Part shown: piece after piece, positions 39,316 through 48,015 of the stretch
How the letters are laid out: the number at the start of each line of letters is the position of its first letter
Position numbering within the stretch: the first letter of the stretch is position 1
Source: Leptospira hartskeerlii
GTDB lineage: Bacteria > Spirochaetota > Leptospiria > Leptospirales > Leptospiraceae
Assembly (NCBI RefSeq): GCF_002811475.1
Contig: NZ_NPDL01000007.1
Coordinates: 62,001 to 126,000 of the forward strand
DNA: 64,000 nucleotides
Direction: 5' to 3'
Notes under the pieces: model-generated
Databases searched by the model: none
Told to the model about the DNA's origin: nothing
What the model saw: only the letters and a program-made list of their open reading frames with translations
Made by a program: the position numbers and the translations under genes

Positions 39316-40047
39316 ATGGCCTCCTTCCAGGACTATTCTCTTTTAAGACGTTGGTGGAAACCTGAGTTTCCTCCAGCCAAAGGATATACGAAATCCTACC
39401 AAGCTAAAACTCCGGATGGAGACATTCTCCAAGCCGACTTTCATTTTCATGATCGTAAGATCAGGCTAACTTTGGAAGTCGCCGGAGAGAATGGCCGCAT
39501 TTATGTTTCCACGATTCGGGATGGATCCATCCTAAAAGAGACCGACCTAACCACAGGTAGATCTTATCCACTTTATTCTAGGTTCGCACCTTTTAGGGAC
39601 TTATTGTCCTCTCTTCCTGACAAGGACGCTTTGCAGATTTTGGGTGGGGCTTATGGAGTTTCTCCGGAACCTTTAGGGGGACCGGAAAGAAGGACTCCGA
39701 AACCTTGGGAAATTTCCACCAAGTACGATCATATTTTCGGAATAGATCGCAATCCTAGATCCTGGAAAAGATTTTTCCAAAGGGAGCAAAAAGAGCCCTT
39801 ATGGACCAGGATCAAAAGAAGGATTTGGGGAGATCTACAAGACTATTCCTTAGGTCTCGCATCTGCTCTCGGGATCTGGTATGCTTACATGGATTTTTAT
39901 TTGCTCGGATTTTCGCTCGCTGTTTTCGGTTTGCTTTTTGGCGGATTGGACTGGATACTGAGGAAACGCGATCCGCTTTTCTCGAAAGTTGTAATCTTTT
40001 TAGGTTCTGGATCGTATTTTTATTACTACGGATTCACCCGTTTCTAA
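39316..40047 (+). CDS. membrane protein of unknown function
   Basis: This 243-residue protein has a soluble part (1-175) with mixed alpha/beta sequence and short repeats of Pro/Gly. Two or three membrane helices follow at about 180-243 ([33 protein letters not shown] and [15 protein letters not shown]), with positive residues between (LRKRDP). No family is recognised. The ATG has no good ribosome binding site; an out-of-frame ATG lies 10 bp upstream. It ends 10 bp before cheW and may be cotranscribed with it. Confidence 0.6.
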   Translation: MASFQDYSLLRRWWKPEFPPAKGYTKSYQAKTPDGDILQADFHFHDRKIRLTLEVAGENGRIYVSTIRDGSILKETDLTTGRSYPLYSRFAPFRDLLSSLPDKDALQILGGAYGVSPEPLGGPERRTPKPWEISTKYDHIFGIDRNPRSWKRFFQREQKEPLWTRIKRRIWGDLQDYSLGLASALGIWYAYMDFYLLGFSLAVFGLLFGGLDWILRKRDPLFSKVVIFLGSGSYFYYYGFTRF

Positions 40048-40057
40048 AGGAGGGGGA

Positions 40058-40522
40058 ATGTCCGCCGAAATCGAACACCAGTACATTCTATTTAGCTTGG
40101 GAGAGGAAGAATACGCTCTTCCAATCGTTCTTGTGGATGAGATCATCAAGATCCATAACCTGGTCAAGGTTCCCAGGTCCAAAAATTACTTCGCAGGTAT
40201 CATGGATATCCGAGGCAAAGTAGTTAAGATGGTAGACCTAGGCGTGAAACTCAATATTCCCCATTCCCACGAGCAAGATTACGACCGCGCAATCGTGGTA
40301 AAAATAGGCGGAGAATCCGTCGGCATTATAGTAGATAAGGTAGCTAACGTAGCACTCTTTCCTCCGGAAACAATCAATCCTCCTCCTCCTTCTATCAAAG
40401 GAATTTCCTCCCGTTATATTACGGGTGTCGGTAAAAAGGACGATAGGTTCATCATCCTGATCGATATCGAAAAAATTCTAGGATCAGAAGAATTAGCGGA
40501 GTTGGGTGCCGGAGCGAAATGA
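40058..40522 (+). CDS. cheW: CheW-type chemotaxis coupling protein
   Basis: This 154-residue protein has the CheW fold: [23 protein letters not shown] at the N-terminus, then [22 protein letters not shown] (the CheA/receptor-binding strand turn) and [23 protein letters not shown] at the C-terminus. It links receptors to CheA in the spirochaetal chemotaxis system. An unusually strong ribosome binding site (AAAGGAGGGGG, 40046-40055) precedes the ATG. The stop overlaps the start of the next gene (ATGA). No other che genes are in the window, so this is probably one of several CheW paralogues. Confidence 0.9.
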   Translation: MSAEIEHQYILFSLGEEEYALPIVLVDEIIKIHNLVKVPRSKNYFAGIMDIRGKVVKMVDLGVKLNIPHSHEQDYDRAIVVKIGGESVGIIVDKVANVALFPPETINPPPPSIKGISSRYITGVGKKDDRFIILIDIEKILGSEELAELGAGAK

Positions 40523-42459
40523 AACAAACCCGCCTGAAACTGGGCGTGATACTCCTGATCGTCTTTGGGTTAGGAGTAAACGTCCGAACCGAGGCGGATG
40601 AGCAGGACCAAAGACTAGATCCTGCAGGTATTTATAAACTTCCTCATGAGGTAATCCCTCCTGCAAATCTCCGCACATTAAAGGAGAACTTACTTAATTC
40701 TTCCGACGCTGCCTCTGATCCGATCACAACGATCCGTCAGGTCATGGATCCTTATTATGCTCAATTCGTGGATCCGAAAAGAACGGAAGAAGAAAGAAGA
40801 CTAGGCCGTATCTTTACTGAAAAAACGGATCGTAACTCTCTTCGTCTATTGATCTTAAAAATGTTAGGCAAGATCACAGGGGGCCAACAACTCCGTGATT
40901 CTCCCATCCTTTTCGAGCTACATTGGTTACTTAGCCAAGAATATTCTAAAAAGAAGCAGAACTTCAAGGCGTTAGAAGAAGCCTTGGCTGCACTTAGATA
41001 CAGGGACTTTTCTCACACAGAAGAATCATTCTCCAAAGAAGAAAGACTGAGAGAATTATACGATACAAACGAAGTGGAAAGAGCTAGGCAACATGCTAAG
41101 GCCAAAAAGGAATTAGAAAAAGCGAATGTAGATCTGGAAAGTGCAAAGGATAGAGTCCATCTTTTAGAAGCTGCTTCCGCAAGGGAGAAGGACCTGATCT
41201 TTGAATCAAATCCTCCAAGTAATGCACGCAAAGTTACTGCAAACGATATCAGCATTGCAAAACAAGGTGTAAAAAATGCGGATGATTCGCTTAAAAGGGC
41301 CGCTAACGCTTATAAAGATTCATTCGAAAATAATTATTATCCATTTTTTAAAAGAAAGTCCAGAGAAGACGCGGACACGGTCTTAACTTTGGCAAAGTTC
41401 GTAAAAGATTCGGAGAATGAAAATAAAGAAAGACTGAAAGTAGTCAACAAAACCTCGGTAAGCGGGCAGGGTATCTTCGTCCTATTTGATTATAAAAGAA
41501 ATACCGATTTTTTTGCATATGCGGCGCTACTTGAATTAGCATTTCGTTTAGACCCAGAATATTCCCAAGTGGTTTTAGCATTGGCCGAAGAACTAAAGGC
41601 TTCCGGTAAAAAAGCCAAATCTCTAGACTTCTTCTTAAAATATCTGGCACTTGCTTTAAAAGAAAATAAAGCTCCCGCAGAGATGGCTTTTGTATATCGC
41701 GCGATCGCTTCTTTGCATACGGAACTCAAACAATATGTTTTGGCTGCGGAGTTTTACGAAAAATATTACCTATCGGAACCTGATCCTAAGAAAAAAGGGA
41801 TCTATGCATTTGAACTTGGGAATTTTTTCGAAAGTAAACTGGGTAATTTAGAATCGGGCAAAAAATACTACGAAGATTGGCTGCAGATCAGAGAACAGGA
41901 AAAAGCGACTGCTTCCGATCTATCTTTTACGGATTCACAGGAAAGGATCCGTATGGAGGTCCTTGCTTATTTAGGGATCTCTAAACTATATAGATACGAG
42001 AAAAAACCTCCTAAAGAAAAAGAAGAACTTATAAGATCGATCCAAGCCTATGATAGACTTAGAGAAAATTTGAGATTAGAAGAAGAGAAATATTCTCAAG
42101 GCAAAAAGGAATTACTGCAGATCAAAAAAGGTCTCTTAGAAAGAACAAACGACCAAGACATGGCGCAATATAGACTCAAAAGTCTGGAGATGGAAGAATC
42201 CAAAGAAAAAATGGATATTATCCGTACAAAGCTGGATACATCTCCTGGTCCAAGAGCAATGCAAAGATTATCCGTATTATACGAATTCGAAAAGGATTAT
42301 GGACAATCCAAAAAAATGAATGAAGAGATCCTGAAAGTAGGAAACCAAACAGAGATCAATCTTGCTCTAAAAAATATAGAAAGGATCAATAAAATTTTAG
42401 AAGACGGAATGCAGAGGGATCCCTATCCAAGAGATCCGCTTTCCGGAGATACTTATTAG
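40519..42459 (+). CDS. large exported helical protein coupled to cheW
   Basis: This 646-residue protein has a signal peptide ([15 protein letters not shown]). It is almost wholly helical, with a long coiled-coil-like stretch at about 200-320 (rich in Ala, Lys, Glu) and TPR-like repeats at about 340-470 ([52 protein letters not shown]). A second coiled coil runs from about 500 to 640. No family is recognised. It starts inside the cheW stop (ATGA), so it is translationally coupled to the chemotaxis protein; a scaffold role in the cell envelope is possible but unproven. Confidence 0.65.
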   Translation: MKQTRLKLGVILLIVFGLGVNVRTEADEQDQRLDPAGIYKLPHEVIPPANLRTLKENLLNSSDAASDPITTIRQVMDPYYAQFVDPKRTEEERRLGRIFTEKTDRNSLRLLILKMLGKITGGQQLRDSPILFELHWLLSQEYSKKKQNFKALEEALAALRYRDFSHTEESFSKEERLRELYDTNEVERARQHAKAKKELEKANVDLESAKDRVHLLEAASAREKDLIFESNPPSNARKVTANDISIAKQGVKNADDSLKRAANAYKDSFENNYYPFFKRKSREDADTVLTLAKFVKDSENENKERLKVVNKTSVSGQGIFVLFDYKRNTDFFAYAALLELAFRLDPEYSQVVLALAEELKASGKKAKSLDFFLKYLALALKENKAPAEMAFVYRAIASLHTELKQYVLAAEFYEKYYLSEPDPKKKGIYAFELGNFFESKLGNLESGKKYYEDWLQIREQEKATASDLSFTDSQERIRMEVLAYLGISKLYRYEKKPPKEKEELIRSIQAYDRLRENLRLEEEKYSQGKKELLQIKKGLLERTNDQDMAQYRLKSLEMEESKEKMDIIRTKLDTSPGPRAMQRLSVLYEFEKDYGQSKKMNEEILKVGNQTEINLALKNIERINKILEDGMQRDPYPRDPLSGDTY

Positions 42460-42466
42460 AATCGAT

Positions 42467-42484
42467 TTGTAGGAGTTCCTACAA
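42467..42484. terminator. palindromic hairpin between convergent genes (dispersed repeat core)
   Basis: TTGTAGGA and TCCTACAA form an 8-bp stem around GT, followed by GCGGTTTTT on the + strand. The arms match the core of the 9751 repeat. It lies between convergent stops at 42459 and 42492 and could end transcription from the left. Confidence 0.5.
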
Positions 42485-42491
42485 GCGGTTT

Positions 42492-43001
42492 TTAATTCAG
42501 AGTTTTCTTGGCTTTAGTGTATTTTTCCACATCGTCGCCGGATTCTTTTTCTTCTTCCCTTTCTTCCGGTTCTATTACTCTGAATTCTACCTGATCGATT
42601 ACTTCTCCTTCGTAGGAGACCTTGACTAAATATTTGCCTGCGGTCAGTTCTTGGAAACGTCCGGTGATACTGGAGCTAGAAAGTTCAGGCCTTTTACGAT
42701 TAACTTCTATTTCGTTAAAACCCACTTGGAATCTGCTAAGGCTCACATAGATCTCTGCTTCCGGATTAGGAATTCTCGAAAATTTGTAAAGATATACCAG
42801 GGTTTTGTTAGTGGGGAAGATCAGTTTCTCTCTTGTAAGAGTGAATTCCTGGACGGTAGTGAATTTTTTCTCCAGCAAACTTTGTTTGGTCTCATCCACC
42901 AAAGCCCAGCCGAATTCTCCGCTCATTCCCAAACAAGAAACAAAGAAGAAGTATAATAAAATTATAAAATAGAAAAACCGGACCTTCATTCCTTGGATCA
43001 T
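42492..43001 (-). CDS. hypothetical lipoprotein
   Basis: This 169-residue protein has a signal of FYFIILLYFFFVSC (Cys at about 23). The mature part is beta-type (LTREKLIFPTNKTLVYLYKFSR, RFQELTAGKYLVKVSYEGEVIDQVEFRV), similar to small immunoglobulin-like domains, and ends in an acidic Lys/Glu tail. No family is recognised. The ATG at 43001 overlaps the stop of the 58-residue gene upstream (ATGA). A second ATG at 42989 is possible but would uncouple the pair. Confidence 0.65.
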   Translation of the reverse strand: MIQGMKVRFFYFIILLYFFFVSCLGMSGEFGWALVDETKQSLLEKKFTTVQEFTLTREKLIFPTNKTLVYLYKFSRIPNPEAEIYVSLSRFQVGFNEIEVNRKRPELSSSSITGRFQELTAGKYLVKVSYEGEVIDQVEFRVIEPEEREEEKESGDDVEKYTKAKKTLN

Positions 43002-43174
43002 TCTCCCTTTTCTACAACTCTTCCCTTATCGGAAATATCTTTTTCTCCGGAAGAATATTCTCTGTCTGGATATATCACTCTAAAGCCGGAGCCTTCGCTT
43101 CTTTGTGGAAACATAAGCCTTTGTAAAAAACGATAGGTTAAATATGCGAATAATATAATTAAAAGGAGTTTCAT
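42998..43174 (-). CDS. 58-residue single-helix membrane protein
   Basis: ATG 43174 opens a 58-residue frame starting MKLLLIILFAYLTYRFLQRL, a single N-terminal membrane helix. A basic turn and a hydrophilic, charged tail (residues 22-58) follow. The stop TGA overlaps the start of the following lipoprotein gene, the usual coupling seen in this region. No family is recognised; the form resembles small membrane modulators. The ribosome binding site is weak (AAGAG). Confidence 0.55.
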   Translation of the reverse strand: MKLLLIILFAYLTYRFLQRLMFPQRSEGSGFRVIYPDREYSSGEKDISDKGRVVEKGE

Positions 43175-43177
43175 CTC

Positions 43178-43206
43178 TTGTTTGAGGCCTGGCTTTAGTC
43201 TATACT
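43178..43206 (+). promoter_or_regulatory. possible sigma-70 promoter driving the structured RNA segment
   Basis: TTGTTT at 43178-43183 and TATACT at 43201-43206 are separated by 17 bp on the + strand. No + strand gene begins downstream for almost 1 kb, so a promoter here would serve a non-coding transcript. Confidence 0.35.
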
Positions 43207-43347
43207 TGCCGGAAAAGTGATTCCGGCAACCCGATTTCCAAAAAACAGAGTTGCGGATTTGGGTAATGGTATTACCTTTTAGGAATTAACGGGAATACCC
43301 GAATGTGAGCCACTTGCCCCCTGGATATAGTCCAGGTGGGCATTTTT
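43206..43347 (+). ncRNA. candidate structured small RNA (about 135-140 nt)
   Basis: Four stem-loops occur in a row on the + strand. TTGCCGGAA/TTCCGGCAA (43206-43229, perfect 9 bp), GGTAAT/ATTACC (43262-43276) and CGGG/CCCG (43290-43301) are followed by a terminator hairpin GCCCCCTGGA/TCCAGGTGGGC with a T-run (43316-43347). A promoter-like sequence lies just before. There is no reading frame of note. Alternatively the first palindrome may be an operator for the minus-strand 58-residue gene. Family not recognised. Confidence 0.35.
43316..43347 (+). terminator. terminator-like hairpin
   Basis: GCCCCCTGGA pairs with TCCAGGTGGGC (one bulge) around TATAG and is followed by A plus five T. It has no protein gene before it on the + strand, which is the main reason to suspect a small RNA. 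Confidence 0.6.
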
Positions 43348-43409
43348 CTATACGTTTCTAAAAGGTTCGATGTTGCGGGGATTCCCGATATCAGAAGGAA
43401 TAAAAAGGA

Positions 43410-43850
43410 TCAGATAAATCCGGATTCGCTATATATATAATTTTTTAAGTTTTTATTCTCTTCTTCCGTCTTTGCGATTTTGGCTTTTACCGCATCTCCG
43501 ATAGAGACGATCCCCACCAATCGGTTCCCATCCAGAATGGGCATGTGCCGGATCCTTTTTTTCAGCATAATGGAAAGAACCTCATCCACTTGGTCGTTCG
43601 GTTGCATAGTAGTCAATGTGGTGGACATTAGATCCGCCACTGTTTTCTCGAATACTGCTTCCCGATCTGTGGAGGCGAAATGAAGTAAATCCCTTTCTGT
43701 AAATATACCGGCGAGTTTCCCTTCTTTGAGCACGATCACGGAACCTATATCATACTTGGTCATAAATCGGATCGCTTCCCAAACGGTAGTACTGGGTTCC
43801 ACCGAGAGGATCTTTCGGTCCTTTTTTTCCAAGATATCTTTTACCAGCAT
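43410..43850 (-). CDS. tandem CBS-domain protein
   Basis: This 146-residue protein consists of two CBS domains (about 8-62 and 76-130) with typical strands: IGSVIVLKEGKLAGIFTERDLL and IRHMPILDGNRLVGIVSIGDAV. These pairs (Bateman modules) bind adenine nucleotides or S-adenosylmethionine and often regulate enzymes or act alone as energy sensors. Nothing else is attached, and no partner gene adjoins. The start ATG at 43850 is convincing. Downstream on the same strand lies the structured segment. Confidence 0.85.
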   Translation of the reverse strand: MLVKDILEKKDRKILSVEPSTTVWEAIRFMTKYDIGSVIVLKEGKLAGIFTERDLLHFASTDREAVFEKTVADLMSTTLTTMQPNDQVDEVLSIMLKKRIRHMPILDGNRLVGIVSIGDAVKAKIAKTEEENKNLKNYIYSESGFI

Positions 43851-44185
43851 GGCTACCTCTGGCCCAAAGTTTAGTTTTGAGGGAGCTTCGATTCAAGGAC
43901 TTTTTTTGGAAAAAAGAGGTCGGAACTATGACAAGCTTTTGGTTCTTTTAGTCGAATGCGCGGAAAAATGGGCACTAAAATTGGAAAAAAAACATTAAAA
44001 TAGGACTGTATACGACTTTGAAAAATTCGGTGATTTCTTCCTGGATCTCAAAATGCTAAAATAGATTAAAGGAGAAGTTTTGAAAATTTTGCGGAAACAA
44101 TTATATTCCTAAAAAAGGATTTCCCAATTCACTCCTAACGTGGGAGCATAACTCTAAGAGCCGCAGTTTTTACCACTTCAGGAAT
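43851..44185. other. intergenic region with a possible 10-codon leader
   Basis: About 335 bp lie between the divergent CBS and kinase genes. AAAGGAG at 44068-44074 stands before TTG 44080, which opens a frame of only 10 codons ending at TAA 44112 (MKILRKQLYS). This could be a leader peptide for the kinase gene, but chance is equally likely. A small CTCC/GGGAG hairpin lies at about 44132-44146. No terminator or clear promoter is seen. Confidence 0.35.
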
Positions 44186-45694
44186 ATGTTATTAGCGAAC
44201 ATGAGTTCTTCTTCAGAACAACCGAATATTCTAATCGTCGAAGACGAGTGGCTTCTATCTTTCAACCTGCAAAAGACTCTCCAAAATTTAGGCTATAAGG
44301 TTGCGGGAGTCGCTGCGAACGGTCTGGACGCTCAATCTATTTTTAAGGAAACTGATCCGGATCTAGTTCTCATGGATATCTCCATCGAAGGGGATATGGA
44401 TGGGATCCAAACAGCACAACATATACAAAGGATCAAAGACGTTCCGATCGTTTTTATGACCGCGTATACCGACGACTCCACATTTATGAGAGCGATGGAT
44501 GCTGCTTCTACTTATGCTTATATTACTAAACCGTTCCAGAACCACCAACTTAAGTCTTCAATAGAGATCGCACTTCGCCAACAAAAACGTTTGGGAATCG
44601 TTAAGGAAAGTGGAAAAGAATTTAAGAATGTGATCCAAAGTATTTCGGAAGGCGCTGTTTCTTTAGATGCGGAAGGAAATATTATATTTCTAAATCATTC
44701 CGCAGAGGAGTTGACTGGCTGGACCTTACAAGAGGCTCTTGGAAAACCGGGAGATGTAGTTCTTTCTTTTATCCAAACCCAAATCGGCTCGGGAGAGCAT
44801 CCTGATAATTTAGGTCATAACCTTAGATACATCCCGGCGGTCTTAGTTAGAAAGGATGATCGAAAGATCAGAGTAGGCTTCAGGGTTTCTCCTATTAGAG
44901 ACGAGGCGAATCGTATTGTAGGAAGTATCGTAACATTCTCCGAATTGGACCTTTTATCCGTATCCGAAAAAAGGATCTCAGAAATGGAGAAGGTGATCCA
45001 ATCCGAAAAAAGATTGGAATCCATCCAGAAATTGGCGGCAGGTATCGCTCATGAGATCAATAATCCTCTTATGGGTGTGATCAACTATGGAAATATTATC
45101 CGGAACAAAAAGGACCTTCCTGCTGATATTCGAAATTACGCCAGAGTCATTATAGAACAAGGAGAAAGGATTTCGGGTATTATCCGGAATTTGATCTCAT
45201 TCTCCCGTTCAGATAACGAAGAACCTACTTGGTGTAAACTGGATGATATTTTGGCGGGGGTAGAGGGCATTATCTCCGAATTATTGAAGTCTAAGAACTT
45301 GGAAATTTCCAAGAATATTCCAGCCGATCTGCCTGATGTATTCTTAAAACAGAATCAAATTAAAGAAGTATTATATTATCTTTTGTATTTTTATGCGGAT
45401 GGAGTCGGCTCAGACTTGAAAGGAAGTACAATCCATTTTAACGCAGGATTGGAAGATACTAAAACTGATTCCGGAAAGTATTTGGTACTCAGACTTTCCG
45501 GAACCTTGGATGGAGAATTAGACCCTGAGAATGCTTTCCAACCTTTCGAGAGGATACAATCGGATGATTCGCGGATAGGGATGGGCCTTTCCGTTTGTTA
45601 TGGGATCATCCAATCCAATCAGGGAAAACTGGATGTCCAAAAATCCAGCTCGGGTACTGACTTCCATATTCGGCTTCCGGTGCAGACTAAATAG
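44186..45694 (+). CDS. receiver-PAS-histidine-kinase protein with degenerate ATP-binding domain
   Basis: This 502-residue cytoplasmic signalling protein has a receiver domain (about 14-130, phospho-acceptor Asp64 in LVLMDIS, Lys115), a PAS domain (about 145-255), a coiled linker and a HisKA domain with His289 in AAGIAHEINNP. The following ATPase domain (about 385-500) keeps the G2 loop GMGLSV (465-470), but the N-box NAxDA is replaced by FYADG and the D-x-G-x-G box by GTLDGELD. ATP binding may therefore be lost or altered. No partner regulator is adjacent. Start ATG 44186; a second ATG at 44201 is possible. Confidence 0.85.
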   Translation: MLLANMSSSSEQPNILIVEDEWLLSFNLQKTLQNLGYKVAGVAANGLDAQSIFKETDPDLVLMDISIEGDMDGIQTAQHIQRIKDVPIVFMTAYTDDSTFMRAMDAASTYAYITKPFQNHQLKSSIEIALRQQKRLGIVKESGKEFKNVIQSISEGAVSLDAEGNIIFLNHSAEELTGWTLQEALGKPGDVVLSFIQTQIGSGEHPDNLGHNLRYIPAVLVRKDDRKIRVGFRVSPIRDEANRIVGSIVTFSELDLLSVSEKRISEMEKVIQSEKRLESIQKLAAGIAHEINNPLMGVINYGNIIRNKKDLPADIRNYARVIIEQGERISGIIRNLISFSRSDNEEPTWCKLDDILAGVEGIISELLKSKNLEISKNIPADLPDVFLKQNQIKEVLYYLLYFYADGVGSDLKGSTIHFNAGLEDTKTDSGKYLVLRLSGTLDGELDPENAFQPFERIQSDDSRIGMGLSVCYGIIQSNQGKLDVQKSSSGTDFHIRLPVQTK

Positions 45695-45751
45695 TGACCA
45701 AGCCTTAGGACTTTCCTTGCCTCTGGATTTCTCGCCGAAAATCGATGGAAA

Positions 45752-45771
45752 TTTTGGGCTTCGCCCCAAAA
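45752..45771 (+). terminator. hairpin between kinase and aldolase
   Basis: TTTTGGG and CCCAAAA pair (7 bp) around CTTCGC, 57 bp after the kinase stop. No T-run follows, so termination efficiency is doubtful. Confidence 0.35.
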
Positions 45772-45810
45772 CTAGTCATCAGATCGATAAAACCAATAGG
45801 TATAACTGGA

Positions 45811-46866
45811 ATGTTAGATAAAATCAAGAGCGCATTAGGTGCGGAAGCGGATTCTCTCTTAAATCATGTCTCTAAAACCATCCCCAAGGAAACCCTGACC
45901 ATCCCTGGTTCGAATTACATTGACGAAATTTTTGCTAAAACTGACAGAAACAACTCTGTTCTTAAAAATTTCCAATCCATCTACAACACTGGACGTCTTG
46001 CTGGAACAGGATATCTTTCCATTCTTCCTGTGGACCAAGGGATCGAACACAGCGCGGGTGCTTCTTTCGCTAAAAACCCTGCTTATTTCGATCCGGAGAA
46101 CATCGTAAAACTCGCTATTGAAGGCGGATGTAACGCAGTTGCTTCCACTCTTGGAGTTTTAGGACTCGTGTCTCGCAAGTACGCTCACAAAATTCCTTTT
46201 GTAGTAAAGATCAATCATAACGAACTTCTAAGCTATCCAAACAAATTCGACCAGATCCTCTTTGCAAACGTAGAGCAGGCATTCGATATGGGAGCAGCTG
46301 CAGTTGGAGCTACTATCTATTTCGGTTCTGACGAAAGTTCCAGACAAATCCAGGAGATCTCCGAAGCTTTCCACAGAGCTCATGAACTTGGACTCGTAAC
46401 AATTCTTTGGGCTTATCTTAGAAATGATGCATTCAAAAATGATAAGGCTGATTATCATATTGCTACCGACCTTACCGGACAAGCAAACCATTTGGCTGCT
46501 ACTATCCAGGCAGATATCGTAAAACAAAAATTACCTGAAACCAATTTAGGCGGATTCAGAGATCTGAAATTCGGTAAAAAAGACGATAAGATGTATACTG
46601 ATCTTTCTTCCGATCATCCGATCGATATGGCGAGATACCAAGTGGCAAACTGTTACATGGGTAAAATCGGTCTGATCAACTCCGGTGGACCTTCCGGTTC
46701 TAATGACCTTGGTGATGCTGTAAAAGCTGCAGTTATCAATAAAAGAGCGGGTGGAATGGGACTTATCTCTGGAAGAAAGGCATTCCAAAAGCCGATGAAA
46801 GACGGAGTTGCCCTATTAAACGCGATCCAGGATGTTTATTTGTCTAAGGATGTAACAATCGCGTAA
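45811..46866 (+). CDS. class I fructose-bisphosphate aldolase
   Basis: This 351-residue protein was started at ATG 45811 ([11 protein letters not shown]); the upstream open frame is unlike the family. It matches the DhnA/FbaB-type class I aldolases: [21 protein letters not shown] (about 64-84), [10 protein letters not shown] (the Schiff-base region, about 130-139), [14 protein letters not shown], and the late [10 protein letters not shown] and [14 protein letters not shown] phosphate-binding loops. It cleaves fructose-1,6-bisphosphate to triose phosphates in central metabolism, without a metal. No ribosome binding site stands out. Confidence 0.9.
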   Translation: MLDKIKSALGAEADSLLNHVSKTIPKETLTIPGSNYIDEIFAKTDRNNSVLKNFQSIYNTGRLAGTGYLSILPVDQGIEHSAGASFAKNPAYFDPENIVKLAIEGGCNAVASTLGVLGLVSRKYAHKIPFVVKINHNELLSYPNKFDQILFANVEQAFDMGAAAVGATIYFGSDESSRQIQEISEAFHRAHELGLVTILWAYLRNDAFKNDKADYHIATDLTGQANHLAATIQADIVKQKLPETNLGGFRDLKFGKKDDKMYTDLSSDHPIDMARYQVANCYMGKIGLINSGGPSGSNDLGDAVKAAVINKRAGGMGLISGRKAFQKPMKDGVALLNAIQDVYLSKDVTIA

Positions 46867-46915
46867 GAGACTCTGGCTCTTGACGCTCGAGTAAACGGGC
46901 TTCAAACATAGATCA

Positions 46916-46947
46916 TTTTTCCGATACAAAAAACAAAATCGGAAAAA
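46916..46947. repeat. 10-bp inverted repeat
   Basis: TTTTTCCGAT and ATCGGAAAAA are exact complements separated by 12 nt of A-rich sequence. It lies just before a GC-richer terminator and may add to it, or be an operator for cysK. Confidence 0.4.
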
Positions 46948-46955
46948 TTCGAGGG

Positions 46956-46996
46956 GGAAAGCGGATTCACGAAAGTGGGTTTGCTTTCCTTTTTTT
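46956..46996 (+). terminator. rho-independent terminator of the aldolase gene
   Basis: GGAAAGC and GCTTTCC pair at the base, extended by a G-U-rich inner stem, and a run of seven T follows. It ends 38 bp before the cysteine synthase start. Confidence 0.8.
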
Positions 46997-47034
46997 ATTG
47001 GGATATATTAAAACATTATAATAAAGAGGTTCAT

Positions 47035-48015
47035 ATGGAGATCAAAAAAGGTTTTGCGGATGCTATCGGGAACACTCCTCTGATCCGTTTGAATTATTAT
47101 TCGGATCTAACAGGTTGTGAAATTTTAGGAAAGGCGGAATTCTTAAATCCTGGAGGTTCGGTAAAAGACAGAGCAGCATTATTCATCATTGAAGAAGCGG
47201 AGAAGAAAGGATTCTTAAAACCGGGAGGGACAGTGGTCGAAGGCACTGCGGGAAATACGGGAATTGGCCTAGTACATATCTGCAATGCGAAAGGATACAA
47301 ATGTCTGATCGTGATCCCAGACACACAATCCAAAGAAAAAATAGATCTACTTAGAACACTTGGAGCGGAAGTAAGAACGGTCCCTGCAGTCCCTTATAAA
47401 GATCCTGGAAACTACGTAAAAGTTTCCGCTCGTATCGCAGAAGAAACTCCTAATGCGATTTGGGCCAACCAATTCGACAACGTCGCAAACCGTTTAGCGC
47501 ATTATCATACTACAGGACCTGAGATCTGGAGACAAACAGAAGGAAAAGTGGACGCTTGGCTTGCATCTTTAGGAACAGGAGGAACATTCAGCGGGACAGC
47601 TATGTTCTTAAAGGAAAAAAATCCTAAGATCAAAACGATTGCAGCTGAACCATACGGATCAGCAATTTATAATTTTGTAAAGAAGGGAGAACTAAGCTCC
47701 GAAGGAAATTCTTTTACGGAAGGTATCGGTAACGGTAGAATTACAGAGAATATGAAAGACGCACCTTTTGATGATGCGATCCGAGTCACTGACGCAGAAT
47801 GTTTAGAGTTTATTTATACACTTCTCCGTAAAGACGGATTGTTTGTGGGAGGTTCTAGTGGGATCAATGTAGGTGCCGCGGTAAAACTAGCAAAAGAACT
47901 TGGACCTGGACATACAATCGTTACGATTCTTGCGGACAGTGGAGCGAGATACCAGTCCAGGTTATATGACCAGGACTGGTTGAAATCGAAAGGATACTCT
48001 ATTCCGGAAGTTTAG
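47035..48015 (+). CDS. cysK: cysteine synthase family PLP enzyme
   Basis: This 326-residue enzyme uses pyridoxal phosphate to form cysteine from O-acetylserine and sulfide (or a close analogue). I started at ATG 47035 because AGAGG precedes it and the product begins MEIKKGFADAIGNTPLIRL, as in the family. The PLP lysine lies in NPGGSVKDRAA (Lys47), the phosphate loop is SLGTGGTFSG (about 176-185), and GGSSGINVGAA (about 270-280) closes the site. AGNTGIG replaces the more common SGNTGI. It could equally be cystathionine beta-synthase-like; no CBS tail is present. The gene overlaps the next convergent gene by 4 bp. Confidence 0.88.
   Translation: MEIKKGFADAIGNTPLIRLNYYSDLTGCEILGKAEFLNPGGSVKDRAALFIIEEAEKKGFLKPGGTVVEGTAGNTGIGLVHICNAKGYKCLIVIPDTQSKEKIDLLRTLGAEVRTVPAVPYKDPGNYVKVSARIAEETPNAIWANQFDNVANRLAHYHTTGPEIWRQTEGKVDAWLASLGTGGTFSGTAMFLKEKNPKIKTIAAEPYGSAIYNFVKKGELSSEGNSFTEGIGNGRITENMKDAPFDDAIRVTDAECLEFIYTLLRKDGLFVGGSSGINVGAAVKLAKELGPGHTIVTILADSGARYQSRLYDQDWLKSKGYSIPEV

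Noticed and set aside
43206..43347. Cobalamin riboswitch or other known RNA family
   Set aside because: Some pieces (GAGCCACT, paired CCGG) recall a B12 riboswitch, but the conserved GCCACTG box with its GGGAA context and a downstream B12 gene on the + strand are missing.
44080..44112. 10-codon leader peptide before the kinase gene
   Set aside because: A good AAAGGAG and TTG exist, but no regulatory codons or attenuator follow; kept only as a remark.
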